From JAGOUA01 sp964428975 (GTDB lineage Bacteria > Patescibacteriota > Patescibacteriia > 2-12-FULL-60-25), in contig CAYSAI010000006.1 in NCBI GenBank assembly GCA_964428975.1, positions 1-64,000 of the forward strand: a DNA stretch of 64,000 nucleotides, read 5' to 3'. A program made the translations under genes and the position numbers. The notes under the pieces are model-generated. The model made no database searches and had not been told where the DNA came from. It was given only the letters and a program-made list of their open reading frames with translations. Of this stretch, positions 8,388 through 16,653 are shown piece after piece; the first letter of the stretch is position 1; every line of letters starts with the position of its first letter.

Positions 8388-8396
8388 TGCTACACT
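8388..8396 (+). promoter_or_regulatory. Extended -10 promoter of the YihY gene, leaderless type
   Basis: TGC-TACACT ends 9 nt before the ATG at 8406; no ribosome-binding site. Confidence 0.65.
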
Positions 8397-8405
8397 CTGC
8401 GCCAT

Positions 8406-9272
8406 ATGGCTCTTCCTCCAAAAATAACGTTCGCTCGCGAAGCATGGTTTCGATGGATCGGTGCACGTTGTTGGGAGCGTGGCGCAGCGATGGCGTTTTT
8501 CGCGATGTTCTCTCTTGCGCCGCTCTTCATGCTGCTACTGTCGTTTCTTGATCGGCTCTTCGGCGATGGGGTGGCGCGAAGCGAACTCTATGCGACCCTC
8601 GTTCGTGGACTTGGCGAAGAAACCGCTTCCGCTCTTCAGGCGCTTGTGTTGCAACCGGGAATATTTGAAGGAGGTATGGCGACGATTCTCGTGAATATTT
8701 TGCTCACGGCGATCGGGGCAGCAGCCTTATTTCGGCATATGCAGGCGAGTCTCGCGATTGTGTGGGCGTCCGTGACGGAAGATACGCCTCCCGCCGTGTC
8801 GACCTCGGTGTCGCGTGTCGTGCAGGGTTTCCTTCGTTCGTTTTTTGCGATGGGAATGCTCACCATCGTCGCGGTAGGAGGGTTTTTTCTTCTCGCGATG
8901 GGACTTCTTATTGGGCCAATTATTTCGCAAAGCCTCGTGGGACTCTCCTCGCCTGCGCTTTGGCCGGTACTCAGCACGCTCACGACCTTGCTTGCGAGTT
9001 TACTCATCTTCGGGACGCTCTATCGAACCCTTGCACCTGCAACACCGAACACGCGTCGCCTGTGGATTGCCCTCGCGACTCTCACGGTGGGGCTGTTCTT
9101 TGGAAAAACGCTCGTCACATCGCTCGCGCAGACACGAAGCGTCTTTTCGCTCTTTGGGGCAGGTTCAACGGTTATCTATCTGCTCTTGTGGTGTTTTTTT
9201 CTCTCGCAACTCTTTCTTGCGAGCGCGATTGTGGCGGATGTGGCGATTGAAAGAGAGAAAGAGAGCGTCTAA
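8406..9272 (+). CDS. YihY/BrkB-family inner-membrane protein
   Basis: A 288-residue protein with about six hydrophobic helices, in the family once mislabelled ribonuclease BN and now called YihY/UPF0761 or BrkB. Recognisable features are the N-terminal amphipathic WFRWIGARCWERGAAMAFFAMFSLAPL, the central AALFRHMQASLAIVW and the closing SVFSLFGAGSTVIYLLLWCFF stretch. Function unknown. The ATG at 8406 is preferred over upstream starts because it follows the TGCTACACT box closely. The last codons are followed immediately by the promoter of the penicillin-binding protein gene. Confidence 0.85.
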   Translation: MALPPKITFAREAWFRWIGARCWERGAAMAFFAMFSLAPLFMLLLSFLDRLFGDGVARSELYATLVRGLGEETASALQALVLQPGIFEGGMATILVNILLTAIGAAALFRHMQASLAIVWASVTEDTPPAVSTSVSRVVQGFLRSFFAMGMLTIVAVGGFFLLAMGLLIGPIISQSLVGLSSPALWPVLSTLTTLLASLLIFGTLYRTLAPATPNTRRLWIALATLTVGLFFGKTLVTSLAQTRSVFSLFGAGSTVIYLLLWCFFLSQLFLASAIVADVAIEREKESV

Positions 9273-9274
9273 CG

Positions 9275-9283
9275 TGCTATACT
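9275..9283 (+). promoter_or_regulatory. Extended -10 promoter of the PBP gene, leaderless type
   Basis: TGC-TATACT ends 7 nt before the GTG start at 9291, in the 18-nt gap after the YihY gene. Confidence 0.65.
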
Positions 9284-9290
9284 TCGAGAC

Positions 9291-11084
9291 GTGCTCAAGC
9301 GACACTCCGGAACGCTTCCGCTCTTCGAACGGAGGCTACGCCTTCTTCTTGCGGGATGCGTGTTTTTTGGATTGATCCTCTTCGCGCGGTTTTTTCAACT
9401 GCAGGTGCTCGAACACGCTTCGTATCAAACGCTCGCGAGCGGTCAGCATGGTCTTGAACGCGCGCTGTACCCAAAACGAGGCACGATCTACGTGCGTGAT
9501 CGTGTGGATGGAAAGCTCTATCCGATCGCGACGGATCGTGATGCGTGGCAAGTGTTCGCGAATCCGCGCGAGATGACCGATCGCGCTAGCACGTTTGATC
9601 GTGTCGCTTCGATGCTTGCCCTTGATCGGGGAGGTGTCGAAGAGAAGTTCATGGCGTCATCGACGACGTATCTTGTCCTCCATCGTGATGCATCGTATGA
9701 ACAGATTGAAGCGATACGCACCGCAAAACTGCGAGGTATTGGCGTTCATAAGGGGCGTACGCGGCTCTATCCAGAAGCGGGGTTGGGCGGACAGATGCTC
9801 GGGTTTGTCGCGGTGAATGACGCAAATGTTCGTGTGGGGAAGTACGGACTGGAAGGCTATTTTGACGAGGAACTACGTGGAAAAGAGGGAAAACTCATCG
9901 CTGAACGTGACGCGGCAGGCAGGCGTCTTACCATTGGATCTATTCAATTTGAAGAAGCACAGGACGGAAAAGATTTCGTTCTGACGATTGATCGTCGTAT
10001 GCAGTTTTTTGTCTGTGCGAAGGCGGCGGAAGCAACGAAGCGTTTTGGGGCAAAAGCGAGCTCGATTGTGGTGGTGGATCCAAAAGATGGTTCGCTTCTT
10101 GCCGCCTGTTCTGATCCGGATTTTGATCCCGCCTCTTTTCGTAAAGTAGAGGATATCGCGACCTTCAATAATCCGATCACCTTCACGCATTACGAACCAG
10201 GATCTATCTTCAAACCGATCACGCTTGCGGCGGGCATTGATGCGGGGAAAATCACGCCACGTAGCACCTACAACGATACGGGTGCGGAAACGATTGATGA
10301 ATTTACGATTCGCAATTCAGATAAAAAGTCGCATGGTGTGCAAACCATGACACAAGTGCTCGAAAAATCGCTGAATACAGGAACGATTTACGTGGAACGA
10401 TTGCTTGGAAAAGATCTGTTTCGTTCCTATATCGAAAAATTCGGGTTTGGGGAGCGAACGGGCGTGCCGCTTTCTGCTGAGGGAAAAGGAGATATTTCGC
10501 AAATCTATAAAAAGGGAGAGATTTTTGGGGCGACCGCCTCGTTCGGACAGGGGATCGCGACAACGCCCTTGCAGATGGCGATGGCCTTTGTGCCGCTCGC
10601 GAACGGAGGGCTTCGCTTCGCGCCGCGATTGATCGAGGGATATCGCCGTAGCGATGGTTCTGTCGAGCGTCTCCCACCAAAAGTGGTTGAGCGCGTGATC
10701 GAAGAGAATACGAGCCGCCTCATTTCCGCGATGATGGTGAACGTGGTGGAGAACGGTCATGGAAAACGGGCAGGCGTACCTGGGTACTATGTCGCAGGAA
10801 AAACAGGTACGGCACAGATTCCGAATCCAAACGGCCCCGGCTATTTGAAAGATGCGACGATCGGTTCGTTTGTGGGGTATGCTCCCGCGGAAGAACCAAA
10901 GTTCGTGATCTTTGTGAAGATTGATCGCCCAACGACCGTGGAGTTCGCCGAATCTTCGGCGGCACCTATTTTTGGCGAGGTGGCGAAAGAGCTGATTTCC
11001 CTCATGCATATTCCTCCTGAGCGGAAGATCGTGGTTCCAAAACCTCCTCAACCTCCTCTTGCCGCCTCATCAACGACGCCGTAA
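9291..11084 (+). CDS. ftsI: Class B penicillin-binding protein (FtsI/PBP2 type transpeptidase)
   Basis: A 597-residue peptidoglycan transpeptidase anchored by one membrane helix (about 16-36). The pedestal domain includes RGTIYVRD (63-70) and GKYGLEGYFD (183-192). The transpeptidase domain has all three active-site motifs: SIFK with nucleophile Ser305, SLN at 360-362 and KTGT at 504-507. The tail is rich in proline and serine. FtsI rather than PBP2 is favoured by the following murF, a neighbour typical of the division/cell-wall cluster, but the assignment is by context. Start: GTG at 9291, right after a TATACT box; no Shine-Dalgarno site. Confidence 0.9.
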   Translation: MLKRHSGTLPLFERRLRLLLAGCVFFGLILFARFFQLQVLEHASYQTLASGQHGLERALYPKRGTIYVRDRVDGKLYPIATDRDAWQVFANPREMTDRASTFDRVASMLALDRGGVEEKFMASSTTYLVLHRDASYEQIEAIRTAKLRGIGVHKGRTRLYPEAGLGGQMLGFVAVNDANVRVGKYGLEGYFDEELRGKEGKLIAERDAAGRRLTIGSIQFEEAQDGKDFVLTIDRRMQFFVCAKAAEATKRFGAKASSIVVVDPKDGSLLAACSDPDFDPASFRKVEDIATFNNPITFTHYEPGSIFKPITLAAGIDAGKITPRSTYNDTGAETIDEFTIRNSDKKSHGVQTMTQVLEKSLNTGTIYVERLLGKDLFRSYIEKFGFGERTGVPLSAEGKGDISQIYKKGEIFGATASFGQGIATTPLQMAMAFVPLANGGLRFAPRLIEGYRRSDGSVERLPPKVVERVIEENTSRLISAMMVNVVENGHGKRAGVPGYYVAGKTGTAQIPNPNGPGYLKDATIGSFVGYAPAEEPKFVIFVKIDRPTTVEFAESSAAPIFGEVAKELISLMHIPPERKIVVPKPPQPPLAASSTTP

Positions 11085-11096
11085 CCTTTTCTTTGT

Positions 11097-12461
11097 ATGC
11101 TCACCTCTTTTCTCAAGCGTTTTCTTGGTTCATGCGTTCGTCTTGGTCTCGCTCGCACATCGCCCACGATTGTGGCGATCACGGGAACGGTAGGGAAGTC
11201 TTCTACAAAACAAATGCTCGCGGCGATGCTCGGTGCGGCGTATCCACAAGAAACGCTGTGTATCACGAAGAAGAACTATAATAACGAGATCGGTGTGCCG
11301 CTCACGGTGCTTGATCTTCCTGCTCCGGGACGTTCGTTCTTTTCGTGGATGCAGCTTCTTACGCGCGCATGGGCATTTCGTGTTGGTCTCATGCCGTTGA
11401 AAAAAACGCTTCTCGTGCTCGAAATGGGAGCGGATCGTCCGGGAGATCTTGCCTATCTCACGTCGATCGCCCCGCCTTCCATCAGCGTGATAACGGCTGT
11501 TACGCCGGAAGACCCTTCGTGGGCGCCGGTTCATGCCGCGAACTACCCCTCTATCGAAGCACTTGCGCAGGAAAAAGCAACGCTCGTGCGAGCCCTTTCT
11601 GAAACAGGAACCATGATTTTGAATGGTGATGACGCGCGTGTGCTGGCGATGCGCTCCGGGCGCGCAGCGAAGGTGCTTACGTTTGGGAGCACGGAACGGG
11701 CGAATGTACAGGTCGTTCACACGCGCCTTCGTATGGAAAAGAGCGAAGCGGGAGCGTTTCCTACCGGTCTCGAAGTGCAGCTTCGTATACAAGATGGGTT
11801 TTATACGATCTTTCTCGCCGATGTCTTTGGACGAAGTGCTGCGCTCGCAATGGCAGCCGCGGCAAGCGTGGGCCTCGCCCTTGGGCTCGAAGCGCAAACG
11901 ATGGTGAGGGGCCTCGCCTCATACAAAGCGCTTCCCGGACGTACGCAGCTCGTGCGCGGCATCAAACATACGATGCTGTTTGATGATACGTACAACGCGT
12001 CGCCTGTGGCGGTGCTTTTGGCGCTCCGCGACCTCGCTTCGTGCGAAGTGGATGAAACGAAACAGCGAAAGATTGTCTGTCTTGGAGAGATGCGCGAACT
12101 TGGTGAGCAGTCAGAAACGCTTCACGAAATGATCGGGCGAGAAGCTGCACGTCTCGGTATGGATGAGCTGTTCGTCGCAGGAGCGGGGGCGGAAGCGCTC
12201 GCACGAGGAGCGAAGCTTGGTGGGATGCATGAGGCATCGGTTCATGCCATGCGCGACGCGGAAGATATGGGTATCGCAGTACAAGATATGCTTCGCACGG
12301 GAGACCTTGTGCTTGCGAAAGCCTCGGAAGGACCTGGGCCACGAAACGCGAACTTTGGTCTCGTGACGGGTGTGCGCTTCGAACGGATCATCAAAGAGCT
12401 CATGGCAGAACCTCTTCGTGCGGAAGAACTGCTCTGTCGGCAGGGGGAGGGGTGGGTCTAA
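11097..12461 (+). CDS. murF: UDP-MurNAc-tripeptide--D-Ala-D-Ala ligase (MurF-like)
   Basis: A 454-residue Mur ligase that should add D-Ala-D-Ala to the peptidoglycan precursor in the cytoplasm. The ATP loop reads ITGTVGKSSTKQ (about 28-39; usual form GSxGKTTTK), followed by LEMGADRPGDL, the linker HAANYPSIEALAQEKATL and the MurF-type FDDTYNASP with GEMRELGE after it. The Ser-Ser-Thr in place of Thr-Thr-Thr after the P-loop lysine and the lack of an N-terminal substrate-specificity domain of normal size (only about 25 residues precede the P-loop) are unusual, so the exact substrate is less certain than the family. It follows ftsI by 12 nt. Confidence 0.82.
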   Translation: MLTSFLKRFLGSCVRLGLARTSPTIVAITGTVGKSSTKQMLAAMLGAAYPQETLCITKKNYNNEIGVPLTVLDLPAPGRSFFSWMQLLTRAWAFRVGLMPLKKTLLVLEMGADRPGDLAYLTSIAPPSISVITAVTPEDPSWAPVHAANYPSIEALAQEKATLVRALSETGTMILNGDDARVLAMRSGRAAKVLTFGSTERANVQVVHTRLRMEKSEAGAFPTGLEVQLRIQDGFYTIFLADVFGRSAALAMAAAASVGLALGLEAQTMVRGLASYKALPGRTQLVRGIKHTMLFDDTYNASPVAVLLALRDLASCEVDETKQRKIVCLGEMRELGEQSETLHEMIGREAARLGMDELFVAGAGAEALARGAKLGGMHEASVHAMRDAEDMGIAVQDMLRTGDLVLAKASEGPGPRNANFGLVTGVRFERIIKELMAEPLRAEELLCRQGEGWV

Positions 12462-12537
12462 GACAAATATCTTTTATCTATCACACGTATTTTATAAGAA
12501 TACAGATCATGAGAAGAGCTCATCCGTTCCGTTGGAA

Positions 12538-12975
12538 GTGGTACAAGATCATTTCGTTCGCTATCTCGATACCTACGAGGAAGATACGCAGGCTATGCTT
12601 GCAACAGGAGAAATACGCGTATCAACACAACGTCGTGCGACACCGGAGGAAATACGTGAGGCGCATGAAATTATTCGTGCATTTATCGCAGCTGGTGAAC
12701 GTCCACGCGTCACAGTACCACGGGTGTACGCAGATACTCTTCGGAAGGAGGGGCTGACGCCGCACGCGACTGCCTATCAGAAAGATATAAAATTCACCGT
12801 CGGTACAATTGGCGTGCCACCTTTTTTGCCGCCTGGAGAAGATCGCGTTATTGTTGAGCTGGATATTCCTGCTGAGGTAGTGCAGCCACGGTTCACCGGC
12901 ACGCAGAATGCGTTTCAGGGAGTCGTCGTTATTGCGCGATCTGTATCTCCGAAAGAAATTCGTATTCTAGAATAA
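12538..12975 (+). CDS. Hypothetical protein
   Basis: An open frame with good coding character from about 12532 to 12975 (about 145 residues). The start is unclear: TTG at 12532 and GTG at 12538 are in frame, no ATG is near the beginning, and an ATG at 12509 is out of frame. The protein is acidic-helical first (DTYEEDTQAMLATGEIR, then ATPEEIREAHEIIRAFI) and ends in beta-like segments PGEDRVIVELDIP and FQGVVVIARSVSPKEIRIL. The closing pattern recalls small proteins with ADP-ribosyltransferase-like folds, but I see no catalytic motif and do not claim it. It follows murF by about 75 nt. Confidence 0.5.
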   Translation: MVQDHFVRYLDTYEEDTQAMLATGEIRVSTQRRATPEEIREAHEIIRAFIAAGERPRVTVPRVYADTLRKEGLTPHATAYQKDIKFTVGTIGVPPFLPPGEDRVIVELDIPAEVVQPRFTGTQNAFQGVVVIARSVSPKEIRILE

Positions 12976-12987
12976 GATGCATCCATA

Positions 12988-13025
12988 AAAAAGAAAACCT
13001 CCACTTTACGCTAGGGAAAGTGGAG
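12988..13025 (-). terminator. Intrinsic terminator of the DksA-like operon
   Basis: CTCCACTTT (12999-13007) pairs with AAAGTGGAG (13017-13025); on the minus strand the stem is followed by a T-rich run. It closes the two minus-strand genes that end at 13030. Confidence 0.85.
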
Positions 13026-13029
13026 ATAG

Positions 13030-13242
13030 TTAAGATGGTGGAATGAAGGAGGTGAGAAACTCACGAACGCTTAGAGAAACGTCGAGAACGACCTTCGTGT
13101 GAAGTTCGACCGTGAAGACGACGCAGTTGTGTTCGGCATCGAAGCGAATAGCCTTTAGAGCTCCGTTGCTCGTGAGACGCTGACGCAGAAACTCAACAAG
13201 TTGAATCGCTTGTTGAGTTTGTTCTGTTTGAAAACTGTTCAT
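13030..13242 (-). CDS. Small hypothetical protein downstream of a DksA-like gene
   Basis: A 70-residue protein starting MNSFQTEQTQQAIQLVEFL. The ATG overlaps the stop of the upstream zinc-finger gene as ATGA, a 4-nt coupling that decides the start and shows the two are translated together. An N-terminal helix is followed by a beta-rich half (IRFDAEHNCVVFTVELHTKVV). No family recognised. It is the last gene before the terminator at 12999-13025. Confidence 0.7.
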   Translation of the reverse strand: MNSFQTEQTQQAIQLVEFLRQRLTSNGALKAIRFDAEHNCVVFTVELHTKVVLDVSLSVREFLTSFIPPS

Positions 13243-13517
13243 CGAAGCCTCGCGAGAATAGCGCGTTCCTGTGTGGCGCACATTTTACAGGTATGAATTT
13301 CCGGGATCGCCCGCAGACGATCTGTTTCGATTTTCTCTTCACAGGTATCACACGTGCCGTACGTGCCTTGACGCAGGCGCTCGAATGCTGCGCAAACACG
13401 AGGAAGCTCTACATGGATTACGTAAGCGAGCATTCCTTCGCTGAGTCCGCCAAGGCGGACTTTTTTGAGAAGATGTTCTTCGCGCAAACGCAAACACGTT
13501 TCGTTTTGTGCATCCAT
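13239..13517 (-). CDS. DksA/TraR-type C4 zinc-finger protein
   Basis: A 92-residue protein with a leading helical region and a C-terminal four-cysteine finger: YGTCDTCEEKI, then after about 17 residues HTCKMCATQE. This matches the DksA/TraR family, whose members bind the secondary channel of RNA polymerase and alter promoter response. It is shorter than E. coli DksA (151 residues) and closer in size to TraR, lacking most of the coiled-coil tip, so a full DksA role is not assured. It leads a two-gene operon with its own -35/-10 promoter and a hairpin close to the start. Confidence 0.85.
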   Translation of the reverse strand: MDAQNETCLRLREEHLLKKVRLGGLSEGMLAYVIHVELPRVCAAFERLRQGTYGTCDTCEEKIETDRLRAIPEIHTCKMCATQERAILARLR

Positions 13518-13525
13518 AGTGCCTA

Positions 13526-13593
13526 CTCTCTCCGAGAGGTGTGTTGAAAAGAACGAGTGAAGGATGCTAGCACAAAGGATGGTGCTGCGTCAA
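13526..13593 (-). promoter_or_regulatory. Promoter and leader hairpin of the DksA-like operon
   Basis: Minus-strand TTGACG (13588-13593), 18-nt spacer, extended -10 TGC-TAGCAT (13564-13569). A CTCTC-GGA-GAGAG hairpin (13526-13538) holds the likely GGAG ribosome site, so the hairpin could affect translation. Confidence 0.6.
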
Positions 13594-13614
13594 GACGGGT
13601 TCGCCACGGAAACC

Positions 13615-13670
13615 TTGACTTTTTGGTCTTTTTTGCTATGATCGCGACGTCTGTGCAGTGTTTGTACAGA
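13615..13670 (+). promoter_or_regulatory. Promoter and 5' hairpin of the SF2 helicase gene
   Basis: TTGACT (13615-13620), 16-nt spacer, extended -10 TGC-TATGAT (13637-13642), predicted start near 13650. The transcript opens with a TCTGT...ACAGA hairpin (13650-13670), then a second CCACG-TGTCA-CGTGG hairpin, then GGGAG before the ATG at 13715. Confidence 0.65.
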
Positions 13671-13714
13671 TGTTCTTTCCACGTGTCACGTGGCACACAA
13701 CCGGGAGATCACGC

Positions 13715-15529
13715 ATGGCTTCTTGTATCAAACCGCATCCCTATCAGGTTCCTCTCATTCACGTGGTCGCGGAGTCGTTGGCAGATACGGGTCGGGCGCT
13801 TCTCATTATGGCGACGGGAACGGGCAAGACGATTACGGCAGCACTCGCTTTGAAGCGCCTGCTCACGCGCCATGACCGTGTCCTGTTTCTCTGTCACAAC
13901 GAGGATATTTTGCAGCACGCCATGGGTGAGTTCAAGAAGGTATTCGGCGACGAGGAGGGGACGTTTGGTTTGTTCTCCGGTACGAGGAAGCAGGAGCATG
14001 CGCGGTTCGTCTTCGCGACGCTTCAGACGATGCATCTTCGTAAGCGGATGTTCAAGAAGAACACGTTTTCCGTCGTCGTGGTGGACGAAAGTCATCATAG
14101 TCAGGCAGAGACGTTCAAGTCGGCGATCACGTACTTCACGCCTCGGTATCTTCTTGGTATGACGGCGACACCTGATCGCATGGATCGCAAGAACATCCGC
14201 GAGATCTTCGGTGAGGAGACGGCGGAGCTTGGTCTCGAGGAGGCGATCGCGAAGAAGTATCTCACGCCGCTTACGTACAAGCTGATGACGGTCGGTTCTG
14301 TCGCACAGGAAGAGCTGCAGCAGCTTCTCAAGGAGGTGTTCGAAGAAGGGCGACGATTGACGATCAAGGATCTCAACCGACGGCTCTTCGTCGAGCGGAG
14401 AGATGACGAGATCGTGAAGGCGATCGAAGATGAGCCGGGTTCGAAGATCGTGTTTTGCGAGAACATCACGCATGCTGATCGCATCGCGGCGCAGCTCTCG
14501 AACGCACAGGCGTACCATTCGAAGCGGACGCCGGAGGAGAATGAGCTGGCGTTCAAGGCGTTTGCGCGCGGGAAGCTTCAGTACCTCGTGACGGTGAACA
14601 AGTTCAACGAGGGTGTCGACATGCCGGATGCACAGGGGGTGGTCTTCCTCCGCGCGACGGGTTCACCAACGATCTTCTTTCAGCAGCTTGGACGTGGGCT
14701 TCGGCGGGCGTCGAACAAGCCGCATCTCACGTTGCTCGACTTCGTCGGTAATGCGGAGCGTATCGCGCTCGTGCAGGAGCTTATGAAGGACATCGAGGAG
14801 AAGCGAAAGGGAGACGGAGATGTGATCGAGGAGGATGCGGACGATGGTCCGGACGCCACGGATGGTGGTTCTATCGGAGACGACCATGTTACTCCTCGCG
14901 GGATCATGGTGCTCGGCGGCGATGGTTACGACTTCAGTATCTCGAGCGAGGGGATCGACATTCTCAAGCTTCTGCGTCGTACGCAGGTGGAATTCTATAC
15001 GTATGAAGAGGCGTGTGAAGCGGTGAGGAAGATGGGAATTAGGACGCAGAAGGAGTATCGATCACGATACTGTGAAGACTCGCGGTTGCCGAGCAATCCA
15101 TTCATGTGTTTTCGTTCTTCTGGTTGGATGTCATGGGCTGTTTTTCTTGGTACAGAATTCTACTCCTACAAGGAGGCGTGTGAGGTGGTGAGGAGGAGGG
15201 GGATTGTCTCAAAACCTGACTACGCCTCGCGCTACAAGGAGGATCCGCGTTTACCGAGTACTCCTAGCAGCTATTATCGTAGTTCTGGATGGATTTCTTG
15301 GCGTATATTCTTGGGGAAGGGACAGTTCTATTCTTACAAGGAGGCGTGTGTGGCAGTGAGAGAGATGGGAATTAGGACGCAGAAGGAGTATCAGGTTCGT
15401 CATGGGGAGGACCCGCGTTTGCCGAGCACCCCAAATGGGTACTATCGCTCCTCCGGCTGGAAGGATTGGAAGGAGTTCCTCGGTACGGCGTCGCCTGCGG
15501 CGAGCGTATCCGTATCTTCGTCCGCGTAA
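13715..15529 (+). CDS. SF2 DEAD/DEAH-type helicase with three C-terminal integrase-type repeats
   Basis: A 604-residue protein. Residues 1-400 form a superfamily 2 ATPase: Q-like HPYQVPLI, Walker A ATGTGKT (33-39), DESH Walker B (124-127), GMTATP motif III, then the second RecA domain with VTVNKFNEGVDMP and motif VI QQLGRGLRR. After an acidic linker (about 375-395) come three 54-residue tandem repeats starting near 426, 482 and 537, each of the form FYSYKEAC..VR..GI...EY..RY.EDPRLPS.P...YRSSGW..W..FLG. This unit resembles the phage-integrase repeat (INT_rpt). The combination suggests DNA-directed targeting of the helicase. Start set by GGGAG 8 nt upstream. The tail (AASVSVSSSA) is low-complexity. 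Confidence 0.85.
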   Translation: MASCIKPHPYQVPLIHVVAESLADTGRALLIMATGTGKTITAALALKRLLTRHDRVLFLCHNEDILQHAMGEFKKVFGDEEGTFGLFSGTRKQEHARFVFATLQTMHLRKRMFKKNTFSVVVVDESHHSQAETFKSAITYFTPRYLLGMTATPDRMDRKNIREIFGEETAELGLEEAIAKKYLTPLTYKLMTVGSVAQEELQQLLKEVFEEGRRLTIKDLNRRLFVERRDDEIVKAIEDEPGSKIVFCENITHADRIAAQLSNAQAYHSKRTPEENELAFKAFARGKLQYLVTVNKFNEGVDMPDAQGVVFLRATGSPTIFFQQLGRGLRRASNKPHLTLLDFVGNAERIALVQELMKDIEEKRKGDGDVIEEDADDGPDATDGGSIGDDHVTPRGIMVLGGDGYDFSISSEGIDILKLLRRTQVEFYTYEEACEAVRKMGIRTQKEYRSRYCEDSRLPSNPFMCFRSSGWMSWAVFLGTEFYSYKEACEVVRRRGIVSKPDYASRYKEDPRLPSTPSSYYRSSGWISWRIFLGKGQFYSYKEACVAVREMGIRTQKEYQVRHGEDPRLPSTPNGYYRSSGWKDWKEFLGTASPAASVSVSSSA

Positions 15530-15542
15530 CGACGAAGCGCCT

Positions 15543-15571
15543 GCCCCTCGTGTCAAACGAGGGGCTTTTAT
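15543..15571 (+). terminator. Intrinsic terminator of the helicase gene
   Basis: GCCCCTCG-TGTCAAA-CGAGGGGC followed by TTTTATT, directly abutting the next promoter cassette. Confidence 0.85.
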
Positions 15572-15634
15572 TGACAAAAAGCCAAAAATCCTCACATACT
15601 ACCGCATCGCTGCGAAGTGCGGCGAGGAAAGAGA
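15570..15634 (+). repeat. Duplicated promoter/leader cassette, copy 1
   Basis: A 65-nt segment with one mismatch to 16582-16646. It holds TTGACA (15571-15576), an 18-nt spacer, CATACT (15595-15600), a leader with a CCGCA...TGCGG hairpin (15602-15622) and a GAGGAAAG ribosome site. It drives the gene at 15642. Confidence 0.85.
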
Positions 15635-15641
15635 GGATGGA

Positions 15642-16523
15642 ATGAGCAGGCAATACAGCTTGGAAACCCGCATCGAAGAGCTGCAGAGGCGTCCAAACAG
15701 GCCTCCACGACTGGAGAAGGAGCTCGAAGACGCGCAAGAAGAGCTCAGTCTGCTTACGGCGACGGTGTTCTTGGGGGTGATAAAGGCGCACCTTGGAAAG
15801 GTGTGTGGATTCGCGCCTGATCGTTTCAATTCTCTACGGCTTGATGAGCGTGTTTGGGATGTCGTAGTAAGACCTGATGGAGGTATATGCATAAGTGATG
15901 CTCCTAGCGCTCGCACGATTCCTCTTAATGATCCAAACACGGCTTGTTCCATCGAAGGGTGGGCGGTTCGGCTCTTTTCCGAACGTGAGTCCGCCCAAGC
16001 GTGGGTCGACAAGTATCGTTGGTCGGAGGAGGATCTGAAGCCGATCGTCGAAACGCTCTCGAGCGAAGAGACCTCTCTCGAGAAGATGTCGATCGAACAG
16101 CTCGTCGCGAAGATCCGGGAGCTTACGAGCAAGACGACGGTAGATGCGGAGCTGCAAGAGGAACTTCATCAAGCACAAGAGCTTTTGGTCGAGCGCACAG
16201 AAGAGATGTGGCTTGTGATGGATGAAGAGGGTCTGGTCAGGATCCTCCTCGTGAATGGTTACGGGCCTTCGTCGTCAAATGACGAAGAAAATTGGATCAT
16301 TGATCAGAGAGATCACTGGATGGCCTGGCTCACATATTTCTATGGGGAAAGCAAAGAATTGGAACGGGGAGTGGCATTGAAAAACGTCAGAGGTGCATCG
16401 ATCATCGTGTCTACTGGGCTGATCACGGTATTGCTGGATATCAAAGAAGAAAGAATGTGTGCTCTTCGCGCGTTTCATACGCATGAAGAGGCACAAGCAT
16501 GGGCGAAATCTCGAGTAAGATAG
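15642..16523 (+). CDS. Hypothetical protein with internal duplication
   Basis: A 293-residue cytosolic protein without membrane segments or a family I recognise. It seems to be two diverged copies of one about 140-residue unit: each begins with a charged coiled-coil helix (SLETRIEELQRRP...LEKELEDAQEEL and MSIEQLVAKIRELTS...LQEELHQAQELL), passes through a beta-rich part with conserved tryptophans, and ends with the same pattern (ERESAQAWVDKYRWS and THEEAQAWAKSRVR). The ATG at 15642 follows a GAGGATGG site. Its promoter and leader are nearly identical to those of the downstream TIM-barrel gene, so the two are probably co-regulated although separated by a terminator. Confidence 0.7.
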   Translation: MSRQYSLETRIEELQRRPNRPPRLEKELEDAQEELSLLTATVFLGVIKAHLGKVCGFAPDRFNSLRLDERVWDVVVRPDGGICISDAPSARTIPLNDPNTACSIEGWAVRLFSERESAQAWVDKYRWSEEDLKPIVETLSSEETSLEKMSIEQLVAKIRELTSKTTVDAELQEELHQAQELLVERTEEMWLVMDEEGLVRILLVNGYGPSSSNDEENWIIDQRDHWMAWLTYFYGESKELERGVALKNVRGASIIVSTGLITVLLDIKEERMCALRAFHTHEEAQAWAKSRVR

Positions 16524-16532
16524 GATACTGGC

Positions 16533-16559
16533 CCCAGCCGTAAGCGGCTGGGTGTTTTA
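16533..16559 (+). terminator. Intrinsic terminator
   Basis: CCCAGCCG-TAAG-CGGCTGGG followed by TGTTTTATT, 10 nt after the preceding stop. Confidence 0.85.
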
Positions 16560-16581
16560 TTGAGAAAACGTCCCTCCTCGC

Positions 16582-16646
16582 ATTGACAAAAAGCCAAAAA
16601 TCCTCACATACTACAGCATCGCTGCGAAGTGCGGCGAGGAAAGAGA
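16582..16646 (+). repeat. Duplicated promoter/leader cassette, copy 2
   Basis: Second copy of the 65-nt cassette: TTGACA (16583-16588), 18-nt spacer, CATACT (16607-16612). The single difference from copy 1 (C to A at 16615) breaks one base pair of the leader hairpin. It precedes the gene at 16654 by 7 nt. Confidence 0.85.
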
Positions 16647-16653
16647 CAAGACG

